A stretch of DNA of 64,000 nucleotides from an uncultured Myxococcales bacterium. GTDB taxonomy: Bacteria; Myxococcota_A; UBA9042. Below the pieces are notes generated by a model, which saw only the letters and a program-made list of their open reading frames with translations, searched no databases and was not told the DNA's origin. The first letter of the stretch is position 1. Each line of letters opens with the position of its first letter. Below are positions 1 to 8,564 of this stretch, piece by piece. The DNA is taken from contig CAIYWC010000037.1 in assembly GCA_903929795.1 (NCBI GenBank), positions 186,001-250,000 on the forward strand. The letters run 5' to 3'. A program made the position numbers and the translations under genes.

Positions 1-391
1 CCTCCTGCGCGCCGTGCCAGTCCTTTTGCGCCTCCAGCGCCATGGCCTGCAGCGTCACCACCGCGGCTTGCATCTGGGCCCGCAGCGGCGCCCGCAGCAG
101 CTCGTGGCCCAGCGTCGCGGCCAGGGCAAACTGGTGCTTGCGATACGCCTCGAACAGCGGCGCATAGCGCGGATCCTCGGCCGCCAATGTCTTGAAATCG
201 TAGAGACCTTCGGTGGAAACCGGCGCGGCGGCCGCGCTATCGGGCGATTCGACCTCCAAGGTCTCCGCTTGCGTCTCGTCGTCGTCAGCGTCATCGGCGT
301 AGCCGGGCACGGCAAGCACCGCACAGACGCAAAATATCAATACTTTCAGATAGTTGTACGTAAAACAGCGCTGGAGGTGAAAGACGCGCAT
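1..391 (-). CDS. Secreted protein of unknown function (3' part beyond left edge)
   Basis: An open frame on the minus strand runs without a stop from an ATG at 391 off the left edge, giving about 130 visible residues. It begins with a positively charged segment, then a hydrophobic stretch (LKVLIFCVCAVLAVPGYA) ending in an AxA-like signal peptidase I site, then an acidic linker (DDADDDETQAETLEV). After that comes an alpha-helical region containing YRKHQFALAATLGHELLRAP, which resembles a TPR or helical-repeat start. The protein is therefore predicted to be exported to the periplasm. No clear Shine-Dalgarno lies before the ATG and the frame stays open upstream, so the start rests on the signal peptide. 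It is co-directional with the gene ending at 470, 78 bases away. Function is not recognised. Confidence 0.6.
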   Translation of the reverse strand, partial: MRVFHLQRCFTYNYLKVLIFCVCAVLAVPGYADDADDDETQAETLEVESPDSAAAAPVSTEGLYDFKTLAAEDPRYAPLFEAYRKHQFALAATLGHELLRAPLRAQMQAAVVTLQAMALEAQKDWHGAQE

Positions 392-469
392 CGCATGACG
401 GTACGCCGATGCAATCCGTTCGGCAAGAATCCCAGGCTGTTCGTGATCAGCAAGCCTGGTACGCAGCCG

Positions 470-2110
470 TCAGTCCGCCTTGGGGCACTTGTAGTCTTTC
501 ATGATCAGGTCGCGCCAGGTCTTGAACTCCGGATCGTCCTCCAGCTTCAGCGCAATCTCGCGCTTTTCCTTGGTGAACATCAGCTGTTCCCATAGCAGAT
601 CGTCGGCGTCCTTCTTGCCCTGGTCGGGCTTGCCCTTCCATTCCGGTGCTTCTTTCATGCACTTGGACTGCTGGGTGTACTGCATGTAGCGGTTCGCCAG
701 CACGCGCGGCGTCGGCGTCAGGTCAAAAGCCGCGTTGTCGATCAGGTACTTGCCGTCCGGCGTGCGCTTGAACTTGCGCGTCGTCCAGCCCTCTTTCTCC
801 AGCTTCTTGAGGTCCAGATCCGGCGGCGACGGGTCGTCGTAGAACAGCACCTTGCGCGGCAGGTAGCCCGGCGCGGTCAGCTCGATCTCGTAGACCCAGG
901 TCGACACAGCGACGGTCTTCACGGCCATCTCCGGCTTCTTGACGACGTTGCCTTCCTTGTCCTTTTCCTGCGGGCCGTTCTTCATTTCCTCAATCTTTTT
1001 CACGTCATCCGCGGTCAGCCGCTTCTTGTTGCCGTCTTCCTGCTCTTTTTCCAGCAGCGGCAGCGTCGCGAGCGACATCGGCATCTGCAGCTCCTTGTTG
1101 GGCTTGGGCTCCCAGGTGATCGGCCCCACGTGCGGCGGGCTGGGCGGAATCGCCGGCGGCGGCGGCGGGTCGTCGGCCTTGGGCGGCGCAGGCGGCGGCG
1201 GCGGCACCGGCGCGGGGTCGTTGGCGTGCTTCTCTTTCCAAGCGTCTTCGGTCAGGAACGAAATCACGCCTTTGGACGTGCCGTCCTCCGCCTTGGGCAG
1301 CTGCTTGAAATCGCCGACTTTTTTGGTCTTCAGCGCGCGGTTGTCGCCGCTCGAACCGGCCTTGACGATGCACTTCTTGTTGCCCTCGCCGCCGGTGCAC
1401 TCGTAGTTGGTCGGGCAGTCCGCCTGGGCCTTGCACGGCACGCTGCCGGCGATCCGGGCGATGAACGACGCGCGGTCTTCCTCGTACCGCTTTTGCACGA
1501 TCAGCACCGACGTGTCCTTGGGCGGGTCGAAATTGAGGTCAAACTGGCCGTACCGCGCGGTCATCAGGTTGATTTCTTCCTCTTTTTCCTTGCGCTCGAT
1601 CTCCGCCTGGCGATCCTCGTCCGTGATGCACTTGTCCGCCTTGCCCAGCAGGTTGCACTGCAGCCGCGCGTTCAGCTCCTCATCGGTCGACACCTTGACC
1701 ACAATGCCGGCAAACAGCGCGCCCAGCGCCAGCATGGCGATCAGCGCGATCGGCGGCGCTTTTTTCACCGGCGCGACGTCGGCTTCCGGCATCTCCAGCG
1801 CGTCTTCCTTGTCCAGCTGGTCCTTCGAGTGGTCGTCGTCATCCTCCTTGTCCAGCAGGTGCGCCAGCGGGTCTTCAAACTTGCCGCCCGCGTGCTTGGC
1901 CTTGTGGGCGTGGTGATCGTCCGGCTCCGGGTCGTCAACCAGCTCCTGCACTTGCACATCGGCGATCGGCAGCGTGGATTCCACCACGGGGATCGGCGGC
2001 GCTTGCTCCGCTTTCGGCGCGGCGGTGGGCTTGCCGCAGCTGGCGCAGAATTTGGCACGGGCGGCGAGCGGGGCACCGCACTCGGCGCAGAACTTGGGCG
2101 TGGTCGACAT
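470..2110 (-). CDS. Zinc-ribbon membrane protein with Pro-rich periplasmic region
   Basis: This 546-residue protein starts with a double zinc ribbon: CAEC near residue 8 and CASC near residue 22, both CxxC pairs of the zinc-ribbon type. A very acidic, His/Lys-containing cytoplasmic linker follows. One transmembrane helix (about residues 119-139, PIALIAMLALGALFAGIVV) leads to a large region outside the membrane with four cysteines (CNLLG, CITDE, and a CKAQADCPTNYECTGG cluster), a run of prolines around residue 320 and a beta-rich stretch (TAPGYLPRKVLFYDD) that resembles a PEGA fold. Zinc-ribbon/one-TM proteins of this build are frequent in myxobacteria, where functions are mostly unknown. It lies 77 bases downstream of the ureohydrolase gene and is likely cotranscribed. 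The exact role is not recognisable. Confidence 0.75.
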   Translation of the reverse strand: MSTTPKFCAECGAPLAARAKFCASCGKPTAAPKAEQAPPIPVVESTLPIADVQVQELVDDPEPDDHHAHKAKHAGGKFEDPLAHLLDKEDDDDHSKDQLDKEDALEMPEADVAPVKKAPPIALIAMLALGALFAGIVVKVSTDEELNARLQCNLLGKADKCITDEDRQAEIERKEKEEEINLMTARYGQFDLNFDPPKDTSVLIVQKRYEEDRASFIARIAGSVPCKAQADCPTNYECTGGEGNKKCIVKAGSSGDNRALKTKKVGDFKQLPKAEDGTSKGVISFLTEDAWKEKHANDPAPVPPPPPAPPKADDPPPPPAIPPSPPHVGPITWEPKPNKELQMPMSLATLPLLEKEQEDGNKKRLTADDVKKIEEMKNGPQEKDKEGNVVKKPEMAVKTVAVSTWVYEIELTAPGYLPRKVLFYDDPSPPDLDLKKLEKEGWTTRKFKRTPDGKYLIDNAAFDLTPTPRVLANRYMQYTQQSKCMKEAPEWKGKPDQGKKDADDLLWEQLMFTKEKREIALKLEDDPEFKTWRDLIMKDYKCPKAD

Positions 2111-2187
2111 GGGCGATTCCTTTCAAGTGAGTCGGGGCAAAGTGCGCACGCTCGGGCGGCGAATGCTGGCAAGCCTGCGCTTTCACG

Positions 2188-3189
2188 TCAAGCCAAGCCT
2201 GTCAGGTAACTCCAGGCGATGCGCGCGGCCAATCGCGCGGTGGCGCCGTCGACGTCGAAACGCGGATTCAATTCATAAATGCCGAGTTGCGTGACACACG
2301 GCAGGCCACCCAGACGCGCGGCAGCCCGCAGAACGGCCCCTGGAGCCACACCGACGACACCCGGAGCGCTGACACCTGGCGCGCAACTTTGTGGAAACGC
2401 GTCCAGATCGATCGACAGCGACAGCCCGGCATGACCGGCGGCCAGCCCGGCAAGCGCATCCGTCAAGGCTGCGCCGGCCACGCGCTCGGCGTCCGGCAGA
2501 TCGTCCCAGAAGACGGTCCGCGCGCCATGGCCATCGAGAAAGTGCAGATGCGCAGCGGCATTGGACGCACGTTGCAAGCCCCACGCGATCAGGCTTGCGC
2601 CGTCCAGTCGTGCGGCAGGCTCCAGCAGCAGCCGGCGAAACGGCGTCCCCGAGTGCGGCTCGCCCGTGTGCGGCCGCACGTCCGCGTGCGCGTCCACGTT
2701 CAGCGCGGCCACGCGCGCGTGCGCGTCCGTCTGCGCCAGCCAGCGCGCGAGCCCGAGCACCTCGCCGTACGCGTGATCGTGGCCGCCGCCGATGACCACC
2801 AGCCGCGCCAGCGGAAACCGGTTGCGCAGCACCACGATAATTTCCGCCAGCCGCGCGTGTGTCTCGCCCGTGTGCTCGGCGCCCATCAGATCGCCGGCGG
2901 AAAGTACGGAATCTGCACTGAATTCTGGTGGCGCCGGCAGCCGGCCAAAATAGTCGCGAAACCGCGCCGGCCCGTCCGCCGCGCCGTGCCGTCCGCCGTT
3001 CAGCTTGACGCCGCGATCGTCCGCCACGCCCAGCAGGATCGCGCGGACCAGGTTGGGATTGGGCGCCGCGTCCAGGCCGATCATCCGGCTGGCCATCCGC
3101 GGATCGTCGCGCCGCACCTTGCCGTGGGCCTTCTGGCCACCGGGCAACATCGCGGAATCAGTGCGGATAAAGCGCAGCGTATCGGACAT
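2188..3189 (-). CDS. hutG: Arginase-family ureohydrolase, probable formimidoylglutamase
   Basis: The 333-residue protein has the three metal-binding signatures of the binuclear-manganese ureohydrolase family: GGGHDHAYG near residue 133, NVDAHADVRP near 163 and SIDLDAFPQSCAPGVSAPG near 257. The SGTPFR segment after DAHAD and the GVSAPG ending resemble formimidoylglutamase (hydrolysis of N-formimino-L-glutamate to glutamate and formamide, the last step of one histidine-degradation route) more than classical arginase, whose third signature ends in PGTG. No other hut gene is in the window, so the substrate is uncertain; arginase, agmatinase or guanidinobutyrase activity remain possible. The ATG at 3189 lies 6 bases after the stop of the TPR lipoprotein gene, indicating cotranscription. 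The protein should be cytoplasmic; no signal peptide is seen. Confidence 0.75.
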   Translation of the reverse strand: MSDTLRFIRTDSAMLPGGQKAHGKVRRDDPRMASRMIGLDAAPNPNLVRAILLGVADDRGVKLNGGRHGAADGPARFRDYFGRLPAPPEFSADSVLSAGDLMGAEHTGETHARLAEIIVVLRNRFPLARLVVIGGGHDHAYGEVLGLARWLAQTDAHARVAALNVDAHADVRPHTGEPHSGTPFRRLLLEPAARLDGASLIAWGLQRASNAAAHLHFLDGHGARTVFWDDLPDAERVAGAALTDALAGLAAGHAGLSLSIDLDAFPQSCAPGVSAPGVVGVAPGAVLRAAARLGGLPCVTQLGIYELNPRFDVDGATARLAARIAWSYLTGLA

Positions 3190-3195
3190 GTCGCC

Positions 3196-4383
3196 TCATG
3201 GCGCGGGTGGCGCGGGATGGTCGTTGTGAGGCTGCGCCGGGATCGCGCCGGCTTGCAGGAGCCGTGCCCGCCGCGCCCGGTTGCGATCGATCGTGTCCAT
3301 CATCCGCGACAGCCCGGCCTCCGATTTGCTGACCCAGTCCGAGCCGGACGCGCCCAGCGTTTTGCCCAGCTCGATGTTCTTGCGGTAGATGACCAGCGCG
3401 CGCTTGGCCGGGTTTTCCGTGTAATTCCAAAGCTCATCGCGGTAGACGTCGGCCAGCTTCTCGGTGATCTCCGCCGGCGCTTCCGCGTTGTCGATGTCGT
3501 CGATCAGCTGCGTGTACAGCGCGCCGATCTGGTAGCCCGCCGCCAGCGACCAATGCGGGTGGTGCAGCCGAACACAATGATAATACGAGTTTTCCGCCTT
3601 CAGCAGGAGATTCGCCTTATCCTCCAGATCGCGCTTCATCCGGTCCACCGGCAGCTTGAAGCGGATCGACGCGAACAGCTCGTGGTACAGCTGCCCACGC
3701 TCAAACGCCGCGCGCGCCACCCACTCGGACTCGCCGACGACCTGCACGTCCCGGTTGTCGTTGTACAGCCGCTCCACGCGGCGAAACGCGTCGTCCGCCT
3801 GCTTGATCTCGCCCGCCGCCCGCCAGCACAGCCCCATGCGCGCCGCCGCCTCCAGCGCGTCCAGGATGCCCAGCTCGCCGCCGATCTGAACCCGCGTCGC
3901 CGGGTCCTCCAGCGCGTCGCGATACAGCTGCGCTGCGCCTGTCGGATCGCCCGCCAGCTCCAGGCTCTCTGCCTGCAAGAACAGCGCGTCGCGGGCGTGG
4001 CGCGTGCCCGTGTTCTGTGCGCGCGCGGTGGCAAAACGCCGCGCCGCCTCTGTGTGCTTTCCCAGATTCTGCAGCGCCAGCCCGCAGTTGTGCGCGATCG
4101 CGCCCAGCCCCGGCGTGTCTGGATAGGTGCGCAGCAAGATGTCGAACAACCGCACGGCGTCCGCCCAGTGTCCGGCGTGGAATTCGCCCATGGCCTGGTC
4201 AACCAGCGCGTCGTGATCCTTGACATAGGTCAGCGGCGCGCCATTTGAACGATCTGTACGAATTTCAATGGGTTCCAGCTCGATCACCGCGCGATCTTGC
4301 GGGCGATCGGCCGCGCCATTTCGCTGCGCCGCGCTGCAGGCGGTCAGGACAAGCAGCGCGAGACACCAAACGGGCGCGTTCAT
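3196..4383 (-). CDS. TPR-repeat lipoprotein
   Basis: The start at 4383 was chosen because it gives a short lipoprotein signal (MNAPVWCLALLVLTAC, lipobox LTAC, acylated Cys16); a longer frame begins 29 codons upstream with no signal. The mature 395-residue protein begins with a short linker, then alpha-alpha repeats of the tetratricopeptide kind from about residue 65 (GEFHAGHWADAVRLFDILLRTYP, then NCGLALQNLGKHTEAARRF and further units) almost to the Pro-rich C-terminus. Such lipoproteins usually act as protein-binding scaffolds in the periplasm. The gene is upstream of, and 6 bases from, the ureohydrolase gene, and 40 bases downstream of the glutathione transferase gene. The binding partner cannot be told from sequence. 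Confidence 0.75.
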   Translation of the reverse strand: MNAPVWCLALLVLTACSAAQRNGAADRPQDRAVIELEPIEIRTDRSNGAPLTYVKDHDALVDQAMGEFHAGHWADAVRLFDILLRTYPDTPGLGAIAHNCGLALQNLGKHTEAARRFATARAQNTGTRHARDALFLQAESLELAGDPTGAAQLYRDALEDPATRVQIGGELGILDALEAAARMGLCWRAAGEIKQADDAFRRVERLYNDNRDVQVVGESEWVARAAFERGQLYHELFASIRFKLPVDRMKRDLEDKANLLLKAENSYYHCVRLHHPHWSLAAGYQIGALYTQLIDDIDNAEAPAEITEKLADVYRDELWNYTENPAKRALVIYRKNIELGKTLGASGSDWVSKSEAGLSRMMDTIDRNRARRARLLQAGAIPAQPHNDHPAPPAP

Positions 4384-4423
4384 GGCGCCAGTGTGACGCA
4401 GCGCGCGGGCGTCGTCCACGCCG

Positions 4424-5071
4424 TCACGGCGCTTCGTACTTGGCGATCCGGTGGGGCTCGGCAAGGGCATCGCGGCTCAAGTCCTGTAGCGCTGGGGTCG
4501 CCAGCATCGTCGCCAGATAGACGCCCGCGGCACCGGAAAGGTCCACGCCGTAGGTCTGGAAACGAAAGCACACGGGCGCGTACATCGCATCGGCAATCGA
4601 GAACGCGCCAAAAAGATACGGGCCATCTTGGCCAAAGCGCGCGCGGCAATCCGTCCACAGTTGGGAGATGCGGTCGATGTCAGCCTGGACCTCGGGCGTC
4701 GGCGTGGTTGGCGTTCGCCGGCGGATGTTGCAGGTGAACGCGCTGCGCAAGGCCATGAAACCCGCGTGCATTTCCGCGCTCACCGCCCGCGCGATCGCGC
4801 GCGCCGCCGGATCCTGCGGCCACAGCCCGGCGTGGCGCTCGGCCAGGTACTCGCAGATCGCCAGCGAATCCCACACGCGCAGGTCGCCGTCCACCAGCAG
4901 CGGCACCTTGCCCGACGGCGAGAAGGCGCGGATCGCCGCGTCATGACCCGGCTCAAACAGCGCAATCACGTGTTCTGTAAACGGAATCTCAAAATGTCGC
5001 AGCACCAGCCACGGCCGCATGCTCCACGACGAGTAGTTCTTGTTGCCCATGACGAGCGTGTAGTTGGGCAT
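4424..5071 (-). CDS. Glutathione S-transferase family protein
   Basis: The chosen ATG at 5071 gives 215 residues, the usual size for a soluble glutathione transferase; the frame is open to a GTG at 5188, but the extra 39 codons are basic and unlike the family. The N-terminal thioredoxin-fold domain begins MPNYTLVMGNKNYSSWSMRPW, with the Ser-rich active-site loop of this bacterial subfamily. SGKVPLLVDG (cis-Pro loop) and WDSLAICEYLAE (glutathione gamma-glutamyl contact, DS pair) follow. The C-terminal helical domain contains PYLFGAFSIADAMYAPV, matching the N-capping box region. The family conjugates glutathione to electrophiles or reduces peroxides in the cytoplasm; the substrate is unknown. 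A strong hairpin lies at 5125-5162, between this gene and hisS. Confidence 0.88.
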   Translation of the reverse strand: MPNYTLVMGNKNYSSWSMRPWLVLRHFEIPFTEHVIALFEPGHDAAIRAFSPSGKVPLLVDGDLRVWDSLAICEYLAERHAGLWPQDPAARAIARAVSAEMHAGFMALRSAFTCNIRRRTPTTPTPEVQADIDRISQLWTDCRARFGQDGPYLFGAFSIADAMYAPVCFRFQTYGVDLSGAAGVYLATMLATPALQDLSRDALAEPHRIAKYEAP

Positions 5072-5362
5072 GGAATCGGCCTTTTTGCGGTGGTTCGGCA
5101 AAAAAAGCGCCCAAAAATCCCAAACCCTCCGCTTCTTCCCCTGGCGGGGTTTCAGCGGAGGGCTTGAGATGATCCCCCACTCCTGCACTATTCACGGTCT
5201 GTGCCAAGTCGTGCCGAAATCCAACAACAGCTTGATTGCGAAGCATTTTGTCAGAAAACGTCCGCGCGACGGGCGGTTCGGATCGCCTGAAATGCGCAAA
5301 AGTTGCGGAGTTTCGATGACAAAAAGTGGCAGGTGTGACAGGTCCCGTCACGACGCAGCGCG
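5072..5362. other. Intergenic region between hisS and the GST gene
   Basis: This 291-base gap has no convincing gene. Its only clear element is the two-stem hairpin at 5125-5162. The remaining 200 bases next to hisS are less GC-rich than the surrounding genes, as expected for a 3' end plus a promoter region, but no confident promoter was recognised. Confidence 0.5.
5125..5162 (-). terminator. Hairpin between hisS and the GST gene, possible terminator
   Basis: CCCTCCGCT (5125-5133) pairs perfectly with AGCGGAGGG (5154-5162). Inside lie a 4x4 internal loop and a second stem, CCCC/GGGG, with a TGGC loop (as read on the plus strand). On the minus strand the hairpin is followed by TTTGGGATTTTT and, a little later, seven Ts, so it could end the hisS transcript about 200 bases after its stop. 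The T-runs are not directly adjacent to the stem, so an attenuator or leader role for the GST gene is also possible. Confidence 0.45.
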
Positions 5363-6715
5363 TCAAACACGCAGCAAATCGCTGGCCATGTCAGGTAAAT
5401 TGGCGCGTGCGACAGTTTGTTGCGCGCCATCGCGCAGGTCCTTGAGCACGACCGTGCCGGCCGCCGCCTCGTCAGGCCCGATCAGCACCGCCAGCCGCGC
5501 GCCGCGTTTGCTCGCGCGCTCCAGCTGCTTGCCCAGCTTGCCGCCCGCGAGGTCCAGCTCCACGCGCAGGCCCACCGCGCGTAGCTGCCCGGCGGTCGCG
5601 ATCGCCGTCGCCGCTTCGCTTTCGCCAAAAACCGTCACGTAAACCTGTACCGCGTGCGCGTCCTTGGGCACCAGCTCCAGCTCCTGCAGCGCCGCCAGCA
5701 GGCGATCGAGGCCCAGGCTGATGCCCACCGCCGGGATCGACTCCTTGGTGAACAGGCCGATCAGCCCGTCATACCGCCCGCCGGACATCACCGCGCCGAT
5801 GCCCTTGACGCGCGGGTCGGTCAGTCGGGTTTCGTAAATGATTCCGGTGTAGTAGTCGAGGCCACGGGCGATCGTCGGGTCAAACACGATGCGGTCGCCG
5901 AGGCCAGCCGCCGTCACCAATTCGATAACGGTCACGATCCGGGACGCGGCTTCCACCAATGTCGGGGTCGCCGACATCGAGTCGTCCAGAACCACAAGCT
6001 GCAGGAACTTCTGCGGGTTTGTCTCGGCGAACAGAAAGCGGTTCAAAACGACCGAAGCAACCTCGACCGCAATGCCAAGAGCAGCGATCTCCGCAACCAC
6101 GGCCACCGGCGGCACCTTGTCCAGCTTGTCAATCGCCCGAACACAGGCGATCTGCTGGGCTTTTTCCGTCACGCCCGCCGCGGCGATCAGGCCAAACAGC
6201 ACGTCGCGGTGGTTCAAATGCAGCACCGCGCCCTGGATGCCCAGCGCCTCCAGCACGCTCAGCCCGGTGATCAGCGTCTCCGCGTCGGCCATGGCGCTGT
6301 TGACACCGACGATGTCGGCATCGCACTGAAAGAACTCGCGAAACCGTCCGCGCTGCGGCTTGTCGGCGCGCCAGACCGGCGCGACCTGGTAGCGGCGAAA
6401 CGGCAGCTGGATCTCATTGCGATGCTCCGCGACCACGCGCGCCAGCGGCACCGTCAGGTCGTAGCGCAGCGCCACGTGCCGCTCGCCGTGATCCTGGAAG
6501 CGGTACAGCAATTTGTCGCCTTCTTCTCCGTACTTGCCCGCCAGCGTCTCCAGGTATTCCAGCGCCGGCGTCTGCAGCGGCTGAAAGCCATGGCGCTCGA
6601 ATGTCGCCTCGATGCGGCGGATCATCGCCTGGCGCGGCGCCATCAGCTCGGGCATGTAGTCGCGAAAACCCTTCAATGTCTGGGCTTTGAAGAGTTTCTG
6701 CTGCGGTTCGGCCAT
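5363..6715 (-). CDS. hisS: Histidyl-tRNA synthetase
   Basis: This 450-residue class II aminoacyl-tRNA synthetase attaches histidine to tRNA-His in the cytoplasm. Visible are the N-terminal KGFRDYMPE start typical of HisRS and motif 1 around FQPLQTPALEYLE. Motif 2 is RYQVAPVWRADKPQRGRFREFFQCD, followed by the histidine-specific loop RGLDYYTGIIYE near residue 270 and motif 3 (AVGISLGLDRLLAAL). The C-terminal anticodon-binding domain is seen around QVYVTVFGESEAAT to RGARLAVLIGPDEAAAG. Length matches the bacterial family. It is the last gene of a minus-strand series (AgmX-like, secreted protein, ABC exporter, hisS) with 57 bases between the ABC gene and this ATG. Confidence 0.96.
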   Translation of the reverse strand: MAEPQQKLFKAQTLKGFRDYMPELMAPRQAMIRRIEATFERHGFQPLQTPALEYLETLAGKYGEEGDKLLYRFQDHGERHVALRYDLTVPLARVVAEHRNEIQLPFRRYQVAPVWRADKPQRGRFREFFQCDADIVGVNSAMADAETLITGLSVLEALGIQGAVLHLNHRDVLFGLIAAAGVTEKAQQIACVRAIDKLDKVPPVAVVAEIAALGIAVEVASVVLNRFLFAETNPQKFLQLVVLDDSMSATPTLVEAASRIVTVIELVTAAGLGDRIVFDPTIARGLDYYTGIIYETRLTDPRVKGIGAVMSGGRYDGLIGLFTKESIPAVGISLGLDRLLAALQELELVPKDAHAVQVYVTVFGESEAATAIATAGQLRAVGLRVELDLAGGKLGKQLERASKRGARLAVLIGPDEAAAGTVVLKDLRDGAQQTVARANLPDMASDLLRV

Positions 6716-6772
6716 GGTTCCAAGCTCATGCGCAAGCGTGCGCGGGGGCGGCAGTGTCGCGGACGGCGGCGG

Positions 6773-8560
6773 CTACGGCAAGAGCCGCTGGGATTCCTGA
6801 GCCGATTCGACCAGATGCGCGTACAGTCCACCTTGCGCCATCAGCTCTTCGTGCGTGCCCGTCTCGGCGATCCGCCCCTGGCGCATGACCACAATCCGCC
6901 CGGCCTTGCGGATCGTCGACAGCCGGTGCGCCACGACGATCGCCGTGCGCCCCTGGAACACGCGCTCCAGCGCGCGCTGCACCGCTTGCTCGGTCTCGGT
7001 GTCGATCGACGCCGTCGCCTCGTCCAGCACGACGATCGGCGGGTTCGCCGCCAAAATCCGCGCGATCGACAGCAGCTGCCGCTCGCCGGCCGACAGGTTG
7101 CCGCCATTTTCGCTCAGCACCGTGTCCAGCCCGCCCAGCCGCGCGACCTTGGGCGCCAGTTGCGCGTCAGCCACGGCCTGGGTGATCGCGTCCCGCGTGA
7201 TACCCGGCCGGCCCAGCGAGACGTTGTCCGCGAACGTCCCGGAAAACAGCATCACGTCCTGCTGCACCACGCCGATCGCCCGGCGCAGCGCCTGCAGCTG
7301 CCAATCCTCCACCGCCACGCCGTCGACGAAGATCGTGCGCGGCGGCGCGTCGTACATCCGCGCAATCAGCTTGACCAGCGTGGACTTGCCCGAGCCCGTC
7401 TGGCCCACCAGCGCGACGACCTGGCCCGGCGCCACGGTCAGCGACAGGTCTACCACCGCTTGGACGTCCGCGCCGTAGCCAAAGCTCAAATGCGCAATCT
7501 CCACGCGGCCTTCCAGCCGTGGCGGCACCTGATCGCCGGACGCCAGCGGTACGGCTTCATCCAGCAAGCCGAAGATCCGCTCCAGCGCCGCCTGGGCCCG
7601 CTCGATGGTCGCCACTTTGCCCGACAGCTCGCGCACTGGCACGAAAACCCGCTGAATATACTGGATAAACGCGATCAGCAGCCCCGGCGTGCCCAGGCCC
7701 TGCACCACGCGGCCGGCGCCGTAGCCGAGCAGGATCGCGATGCACAGCCCCGCGACGCCGTCCATGACCGCGTAGAGCGAGGCGTCGTACCAGTTGGAGA
7801 CGCGGTAGGCGTCCAGGTAGCGGAAGTTGAACCCGCGGTATTCGCTCAGCGTTGCCTCCTCCCGACCGTGGAGTTGCACGATGCGCGCGCCGGCCAGCGC
7901 CTCCTGGAAATGGCCCGACGCGGTCGCCATGGAGCGGCGGATCTCCGTGGAATAAAACCGCAACCGGCGGCGAAACACGTTGACAAGCAGCACGATGAAC
8001 GGCGCGACCAGCAGGCTCATGGCCGTCAGCCGCACGTCAAACCACAGCATGGCGCCGAGGATGAACACGATGTCGAACACGTCGCCGACGATGCCGACGA
8101 TGCCAAAAGTGAGCACTTCGCCGATCGCCTCGACGTCGGTCGTTGTGCGTGTCAGCAGGTTGCCCGATGCGCGCGTGTCAAAAAACGCCGAACCCTGCTG
8201 CAGCACGTGGCCGAAGACGCCGCGCCGCAGCCGCTGCAGCGCCCGGTAGCCGGCCCGCTGCAGCGCCCACAGCTGCAGGCCGCGCAGCATGTACTCCGCC
8301 AGCACCGCGGCCAGAAACGCCAGCGCGACCGTCGTCAGCGTCCAGCCTTGGCTGGGCCGGTGCTGCAGCGCGTCGGTCATCGGCCCGTCCACCGCGATCT
8401 TGAGCAACCACGGCTGCGCCACGCCGGCCAGGCTCATCAGCGGCACGGCCAGCAGCCCCAGCGCGACCCACAGCGCGTCCGGCTGGACAAACGGCCAGAA
8501 ACGCTTGAGCAGCGCGGCGTCGTTCAGCTTGATGCGCGTCTTCTTGGCCGGGTCACTCAC
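6773..8560 (-). CDS. ABC exporter, fused permease and ATPase (MsbA/LmrA type)
   Basis: A 595-residue half-transporter. The first ~330 residues hold six transmembrane helices of an ABC type IV exporter domain (first helix ALWVALGLLAVPLMSLAGVAQPW). The ATPase domain shows Walker A GQTGSGKST near residue 385, Q-loop GVVQQDVMLF, signature LSAGERQ, Walker B IVVLDEATASID near 508 and the switch His in IVVAHRLST. It should dimerise in the inner membrane and use ATP to move a lipid, peptide or drug outward; the substrate is unknown and the family is too broad to name a gene. Translation starts at GTG. It lies 4 bases after the small secreted protein gene, so the two are very likely cotranscribed. Confidence 0.93.
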   Translation of the reverse strand: MSDPAKKTRIKLNDAALLKRFWPFVQPDALWVALGLLAVPLMSLAGVAQPWLLKIAVDGPMTDALQHRPSQGWTLTTVALAFLAAVLAEYMLRGLQLWALQRAGYRALQRLRRGVFGHVLQQGSAFFDTRASGNLLTRTTTDVEAIGEVLTFGIVGIVGDVFDIVFILGAMLWFDVRLTAMSLLVAPFIVLLVNVFRRRLRFYSTEIRRSMATASGHFQEALAGARIVQLHGREEATLSEYRGFNFRYLDAYRVSNWYDASLYAVMDGVAGLCIAILLGYGAGRVVQGLGTPGLLIAFIQYIQRVFVPVRELSGKVATIERAQAALERIFGLLDEAVPLASGDQVPPRLEGRVEIAHLSFGYGADVQAVVDLSLTVAPGQVVALVGQTGSGKSTLVKLIARMYDAPPRTIFVDGVAVEDWQLQALRRAIGVVQQDVMLFSGTFADNVSLGRPGITRDAITQAVADAQLAPKVARLGGLDTVLSENGGNLSAGERQLLSIARILAANPPIVVLDEATASIDTETEQAVQRALERVFQGRTAIVVAHRLSTIRKAGRIVVMRQGRIAETGTHEELMAQGGLYAHLVESAQESQRLLP

Positions 8561-8564
8561 GCGG

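Noticed and set aside
4384..4470. Longer N-terminus (29 codons) for the TPR lipoprotein
   Set aside because: It would bury the lipoprotein signal and overlap the GST gene end; the start at 4383 gives a standard lipobox at Cys16.
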